Shown: in pieces, positions 5,424 through 6,864 of the stretch
Layout of the letters: each line of letters opens with the position of its first letter
Numbering within the stretch: the stretch's first letter is position 1
Assembly: GCA_937980625.1 (NCBI GenBank)
Contig: CALJPJ010000319.1
Location: forward strand, 1-6,864
Length of the DNA stretch: 6,864 nucleotides
Source: an uncultured Bdellovibrionales bacterium
GTDB taxonomy: Bacteria > Bdellovibrionota > Bdellovibrionia > Bdellovibrionales > UBA1609
Direction: 5' to 3'
The notes under the pieces: model-generated
Database searches by the model: none
The model's input: the letters and a program-made list of their open reading frames with translations, nothing else
What the model was told of the DNA's origin: nothing
Position numbers and translations under genes: made by a program

Positions 5424-5944
5424 AGCATTATCCTTAATTAAACCTGAGCTAGATATAGCAAGGTTTGAAATATAAATCTATTATTTTTTTAAATTGATAA
5501 ATACTTGTTATTAATTTACTTTTCACCATTTACAGCTTTATAAACCCAACTTTTGTAAACACACTCGCCACGAGCCCCGTTTAAATATTTTACAGCCAGT
5601 CCCATTTAACTTAGAACTATTAATAATTTATATGCTAATGAACTGCCAGTAACTGCAATTTAAATTTATATATATTTATTCCTCGAGCTAGGTTATACAT
5701 TCTATATTTTACTCATATAACAAGCTTTTCTAATCGAATATTATAAACCAGAACACTAAATACTACCCTAATTAATGACACCACTTACCCTAAGTCTTAA
5801 ACGATTTGCTCCTATCTTTTTTATAACCTTACTTTGTAATGAACTATTTCTTAATTTCTTATTAAGTAATTTTACTTTTACAGACAAATCATTTTAGTTC
5901 ACACTTCCTTTAATCAACAAAACTAACTTTTTATAGGTTTAAAC
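5424..5944. other. 521-bp non-coding gap between folE2 and the TVP38/TMEM64 gene
   Basis: Both divergent promoters must lie here. The sequence is very AT-rich with stops in every frame, so I see no supported gene and no tRNA or other RNA gene. It has pyrimidine-rich stretches on the plus strand, an AT alternation near 5660-5680, and two TACCCTAA copies (5764-5771 and 5786-5793) 22 bp apart. Several TTTACAG/TTTTACAG-like words recur, but not as an exact repeat. It may be decayed former coding sequence or regulatory DNA; the bases alone do not decide. Confidence 0.5.
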
Positions 5945-6634
5945 ATGAAGAAAATATTTATTGTTACAGTTATCGGGCTTCTTGCCTTTGCCTTTTATTA
6001 CTTCGACTTACACACATACCTGAGCTTTGATACCATAAAAGAAAAGCAAGCTCATTTTCAAAATTTTGCTAGCGAAAAACCGCTAGTTGCCATGGGCGGT
6101 TTTTTGTTGATCTATATATTAGTGGCAGCAATGTCATTACCAGGAGCCACAATCCTAACTCTACTCGGAGGAGCACTTTTTGGCCTCTTAAAAGGCACTT
6201 TACTTGTTTCGTTTGCAAGTACAATTGGCGCTACCCTTGCTTTTTTAGCCTCTCGTTATTTATTGCGAGATATGATTTTAAATAAATTTGGTGATAAGCT
6301 AAAGGTTATTAATAATGGAGTAAAAAAAGAAGGTGGTTTTTATCTTTTTACAATGCGCTTAATTCCGGCGTTTCCATTTTTTTTAGTTAACTTAGTTATG
6401 GGCTTAACCCCAATTAAAACTTTAACTTATTTCTTTGTCAGCCAGATTGGCATGCTACCCGGCACCCTTGTCTATGTTAATGCCGGCACCCAACTGGCTC
6501 AGCTAGACTCGATAAATGGTATTTTATCTCCAAAACTAATTTTGTCTTTTGCTTTACTTGGCCTATTTCCATTAATAGCCAAAAAGGCTCTCGGCTTTTT
6601 CACTAAAAACAATACACCAAAGGAATGTGCATAA
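5945..6634 (+). CDS. TVP38/TMEM64-family inner-membrane protein (VTT domain)
   Basis: A 229-aa integral membrane protein. An N-terminal membrane segment (about 3-20) is followed by the VTT/SNARE-associated (DedA-like) domain, roughly 50-185. Recognisable parts are MSLPGATILTLLGGALFG (63-80), a second hydrophobic helix to about 106, RLIPAFPFFLVNLVMGL (138-154) and GMLPGTLVYVNAG (169-181). A last helix is at about 197-212. These Gly/Pro-rich re-entrant segments and the Arg define the family. DedA relatives act in lipid-carrier flipping and membrane homeostasis; the job of the TVP38 branch is not settled. A weak AGG (5935-5937) lies 7 nt before the ATG. Its TAA overlaps the ATG of the next gene by one base, so the two are almost certainly cotranscribed and translationally coupled. 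Confidence 0.9.
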   Translation: MKKIFIVTVIGLLAFAFYYFDLHTYLSFDTIKEKQAHFQNFASEKPLVAMGGFLLIYILVAAMSLPGATILTLLGGALFGLLKGTLLVSFASTIGATLAFLASRYLLRDMILNKFGDKLKVINNGVKKEGGFYLFTMRLIPAFPFFLVNLVMGLTPIKTLTYFFVSQIGMLPGTLVYVNAGTQLAQLDSINGILSPKLILSFALLGLFPLIAKKALGFFTKNNTPKECA

Positions 6635-6864
6635 TGAGTAAACCGAAAAAATATGATTTTAATATTATTGTCATTGGAGCCGGGGCTGCTGGCTTAGTCA
6701 CTTCATATATCGCCGCTGCACTTAAAGCAAAAGTGGCGTTAATTGAAAAACACCAAATGGGTGGAGACTGTCTAAATACTGGGTGCGTACCGAGTAAAGC
6801 AATCATTAGAACGGCTAAAATGTTTTCTTACGCAAAACGTGCCAGTGACTTTGGACTTAACAAT
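6634..6864 (+). CDS. FAD-dependent pyridine nucleotide-disulfide oxidoreductase (3' partial)
   Basis: The first 77 residues of a class I flavoprotein disulfide reductase (mercuric reductase, dihydrolipoamide dehydrogenase and glutathione reductase relatives). The FAD-binding fingerprint IIVIGAGAAG is at 11-20, with the acidic end of the second strand at VALIEK (35-39). The redox-active disulfide motif GGDCLNTGCVPSK has Cys46 and Cys51, and both cysteines are intact. There is no N-terminal heavy-metal-binding domain, and specificity is set by parts outside the window, so mercury reduction cannot be claimed. AAAGGA (6619-6624) lies 9 nt before the ATG, and the ATG overlaps the previous stop as TAATG. 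Fusions of a TVP38/TMEM64 domain with such an oxidoreductase are known to me from genome annotations, which supports a shared, still unclear, membrane-linked redox function. Confidence 0.92.
   Translation, partial: MSKPKKYDFNIIVIGAGAAGLVTSYIAAALKAKVALIEKHQMGGDCLNTGCVPSKAIIRTAKMFSYAKRASDFGLNN

Noticed and set aside
6603..6806. Minus-strand 67-aa frame
   Set aside because: Lies antisense to the conserved oxidoreductase start and is explained by that gene's codons.

Overview
AT-rich bacterial DNA, most likely from a gammaproteobacterium. That rests on gene content: a FolE2-type GTP cyclohydrolase, a TVP38/TMEM64 membrane protein followed by a flavin disulfide oxidoreductase, and a HigBA-like toxin-antitoxin pair. 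The genus cannot be fixed from this sequence alone.

The left two thirds (1-4466) read as an accessory region of unrelated single-gene modules. In order they are: the C-terminal end of a protein with one Asp-box (BNR) motif (1-435); a broken, 5'-truncated S66 LD-carboxypeptidase gene (462-994); a class I SAM-dependent methyltransferase (1092-1820); a small secreted protein of unknown function on the minus strand (2083-2403); a toxin-antitoxin locus with a dead RelE/HigB-type toxin (2693-2974) and an intact XRE antitoxin (2964-3266); and a secreted TraB/GumN-family protein (3418-4317). A degenerate repeat with a TGAGTAC-type head box recurs at about 1001, 1826, 2555 and 3275, always in the same orientation. 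Three copies begin 6-9 nt after a stop codon. The repeat does not match the integron attC consensus, but the one-repeat-per-gene layout resembles a cassette array and is the most unusual structure here.

The right third is more housekeeping-like. folE2 (4467-5423, minus) supplies the first step of folate and queuosine/pterin precursor synthesis without needing zinc. A 521-bp non-coding stretch separates it from the divergent TVP38/TMEM64 gene (5945-6634). The stop of that gene overlaps the start of a flavoprotein disulfide oxidoreductase (6634 to window end) as TAATG, so the two are probably one operon and act together.

Two genes are clearly decayed. The S66 peptidase has lost its N-terminal half, including the nucleophilic serine, and carries a one-base frameshift in a T tract. 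The toxin has a TAG where the family has Trp, and no usable start codon. The toxin-antitoxin promoter, a dyad operator and the antitoxin remain intact, which suggests the toxin was disarmed while the antitoxin was kept. No wholly new system can be demonstrated from this window.
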